Assembly (NCBI GenBank): GCA_041659585.1
Contig: JBAZXY010000076.1
Location: 1-6,652, forward strand
Reading direction: 5' to 3'
Length of the DNA: 6,652 nt
Source: UBA8518 sp041659585
Lineage (GTDB): Bacteria; Patescibacteriota; Minisyncoccia; Moranbacterales; UBA2206
Of this stretch, positions 5,709 to 6,652 are shown in pieces; position 1 is the stretch's first letter, and each line of letters starts with the position of its first letter. A program made the translations under genes and the position numbers. The notes under the pieces were generated by a model. It did no database searches. It saw only the letters and a program-made list of their open reading frames with translations, and had not been told where the DNA came from.

Positions 5709-6652
5709 ATGGGCGTTGATAACGGTTTCCAGTTTGCAATTGGCGGTCAGCAAGATTATGACGAGAACGGCAGACCATGGTATGACACCAAGCAAGGCGT
5801 TGAAGACTCACTATCTACATTGGCTGGCTTTAGCAATCTCATTTCAGAGAGGCGAATGGCAGGCTATGAAAGAAAGGAGCGTCTGAATGAGTTTTATGTT
5901 CTCGGTCGCTATTCACTGGATACCTGTGGAAACTGCGGCAAGATGATGGAATGGATTCCGAAAGAAAACATTCCTCATCTTCCGGATGTAATGACAAGGG
6001 ATGAATTCTGGGCATATGTGAAGGAAAATGTAAAAGATGCTGAAAATGTTTCCGTTTCTATTGGAATGGGCAGTGACCTGCCCTGGGGTGACATTGTCTG
6101 TCCTGTATGCAAAAAAGGCTGGACAATTCATGATTGTCATGACACCGTTGTAGCTCGTCGGGAAGAAGTGCTGCCGCTTGCGGACTTCATAGGAAAAACA
6201 CTTAGCGAAGTAAAAGCTTCTTATGCAACCAAGAAGGATGCTCACTATCGAATGCAAAGTGATATCCTTATCCGGAATGACAAGCACATTAACCTTGCCC
6301 TCAAGCCAGGTTATACTACTCTCAAAGAAAATGAGGGTGGCTGGCTTGGCAGCAGAGATGGCATAACGAATGAATATGTTATCCAAGATGGCGATGATGG
6401 TTTCTTTAATGTTTGGAGTTATTATCACAGCACGTGCAATCATTTATATCGCGCCTTCAAAGAAGAGAAAAACTTCCGCGACATCTTCGCAAAGGCTGGA
6501 TTCATTTTTCCTGTGTTTCACCATCTGCCTAATGGCTATAGCTCTCGCGGTGTAGGTGCTCCGTGGTTCAGGGTTGAAACAGAGATTGGCACAATCACGC
6601 TCGGTTGGAGAAAGCGCGTTGTCAATATTGATTGGAGTGAGTTACCTTGCAA
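5709..6652 (+). CDS. Unknown protein with paired CxxC (zinc-ribbon-like) motifs, 3' partial
   Basis: The frame is open from ATG 5709 to the window end (314 codons plus two bases) with no stop, so the C terminus is missing. GAGGAGG at 5697-5703 lies five bases before the ATG, and a near-consensus promoter lies upstream, so start and strand are well supported. I do not recognise the family. Visible features are CGNC (Cys73, Cys76) and CPVC (Cys131, Cys134), which could together bind one zinc as a split ribbon, followed by HDCH (141-144) as further possible ligands. Between them is a segment with MTRDEFWAYVKENV. The rest (about 155-314) is aromatic- and charge-rich and looks globular, for example DGFFNVWSYYHSTCNHLYRAF, WFRVETEIGTITLGW. 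There is no signal peptide or membrane helix. Its codons are clearly richer in G/C than those of the rhodanese and phosphotransferase genes. A zinc-binding cytosolic protein is inferred; the function is unknown. Confidence 0.85.
   Translation, partial: MGVDNGFQFAIGGQQDYDENGRPWYDTKQGVEDSLSTLAGFSNLISERRMAGYERKERLNEFYVLGRYSLDTCGNCGKMMEWIPKENIPHLPDVMTRDEFWAYVKENVKDAENVSVSIGMGSDLPWGDIVCPVCKKGWTIHDCHDTVVARREEVLPLADFIGKTLSEVKASYATKKDAHYRMQSDILIRNDKHINLALKPGYTTLKENEGGWLGSRDGITNEYVIQDGDDGFFNVWSYYHSTCNHLYRAFKEEKNFRDIFAKAGFIFPVFHHLPNGYSSRGVGAPWFRVETEIGTITLGWRKRVVNIDWSELPC

Noticed and set aside
5913..6443. Minus-strand 176-codon frame
   Set aside because: It lies opposite the continuous plus frame of the terminal CxxC gene, which has a promoter and a strong ribosome site. 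It has neither.

Overview
The window comes from a low-GC bacterium that uses the standard genetic code: all five visible stop codons are TAA, with AGGAGG-type ribosome sites and sigma70-like promoters. The mix of a membrane-anchored tandem rhodanese, a stand-alone ATP-grasp/phosphohistidine enzyme, a PAS-GGDEF protein and unknown small proteins suggests an environmental lineage, possibly Patescibacteria (CPR). That placement is a guess from resemblance. No rRNA, tRNA, CRISPR array, insertion sequence or phage structural gene was seen.

Layout, left to right. (1) At 2-565 (+) is a Qnr/McbG-like pentapeptide-repeat protein, probably cut at its first codons by the window edge. (2) At 684-1841 and 1831-3876 (+) are two overlapping genes: a membrane protein with two rhodanese domains, and a 681-residue PEP-synthase/rifampicin-phosphotransferase-like enzyme with ATP-grasp and phosphohistidine domains but no PEP-binding barrel. 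(3) At 3993-4958 (+) is a soluble PAS-GGDEF diguanylate cyclase followed by a textbook terminator. (4) At 5092-5349 (-) is an 85-residue unknown protein with its own promoter, ribosome site and terminator. (5) At 5709-6652 (+) is an unknown protein with paired CxxC motifs. It starts after a near-consensus promoter and runs off the right edge; because it has no stop in the window, a stop-to-stop ORF search misses it.

The only strong functional coupling is between the rhodanese and the phosphotransferase-like enzyme (11-base overlap, with no good ribosome site for the second gene). The other genes look like separate transcription units. Base composition shifts along the window: the rhodanese/phosphotransferase pair is very AT-rich, while the terminal gene is clearly richer in GC. 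This suggests an accessory region assembled from different sources. The best candidates for undescribed biology are the rhodanese/phosphotransferase pair and the terminal CxxC protein.
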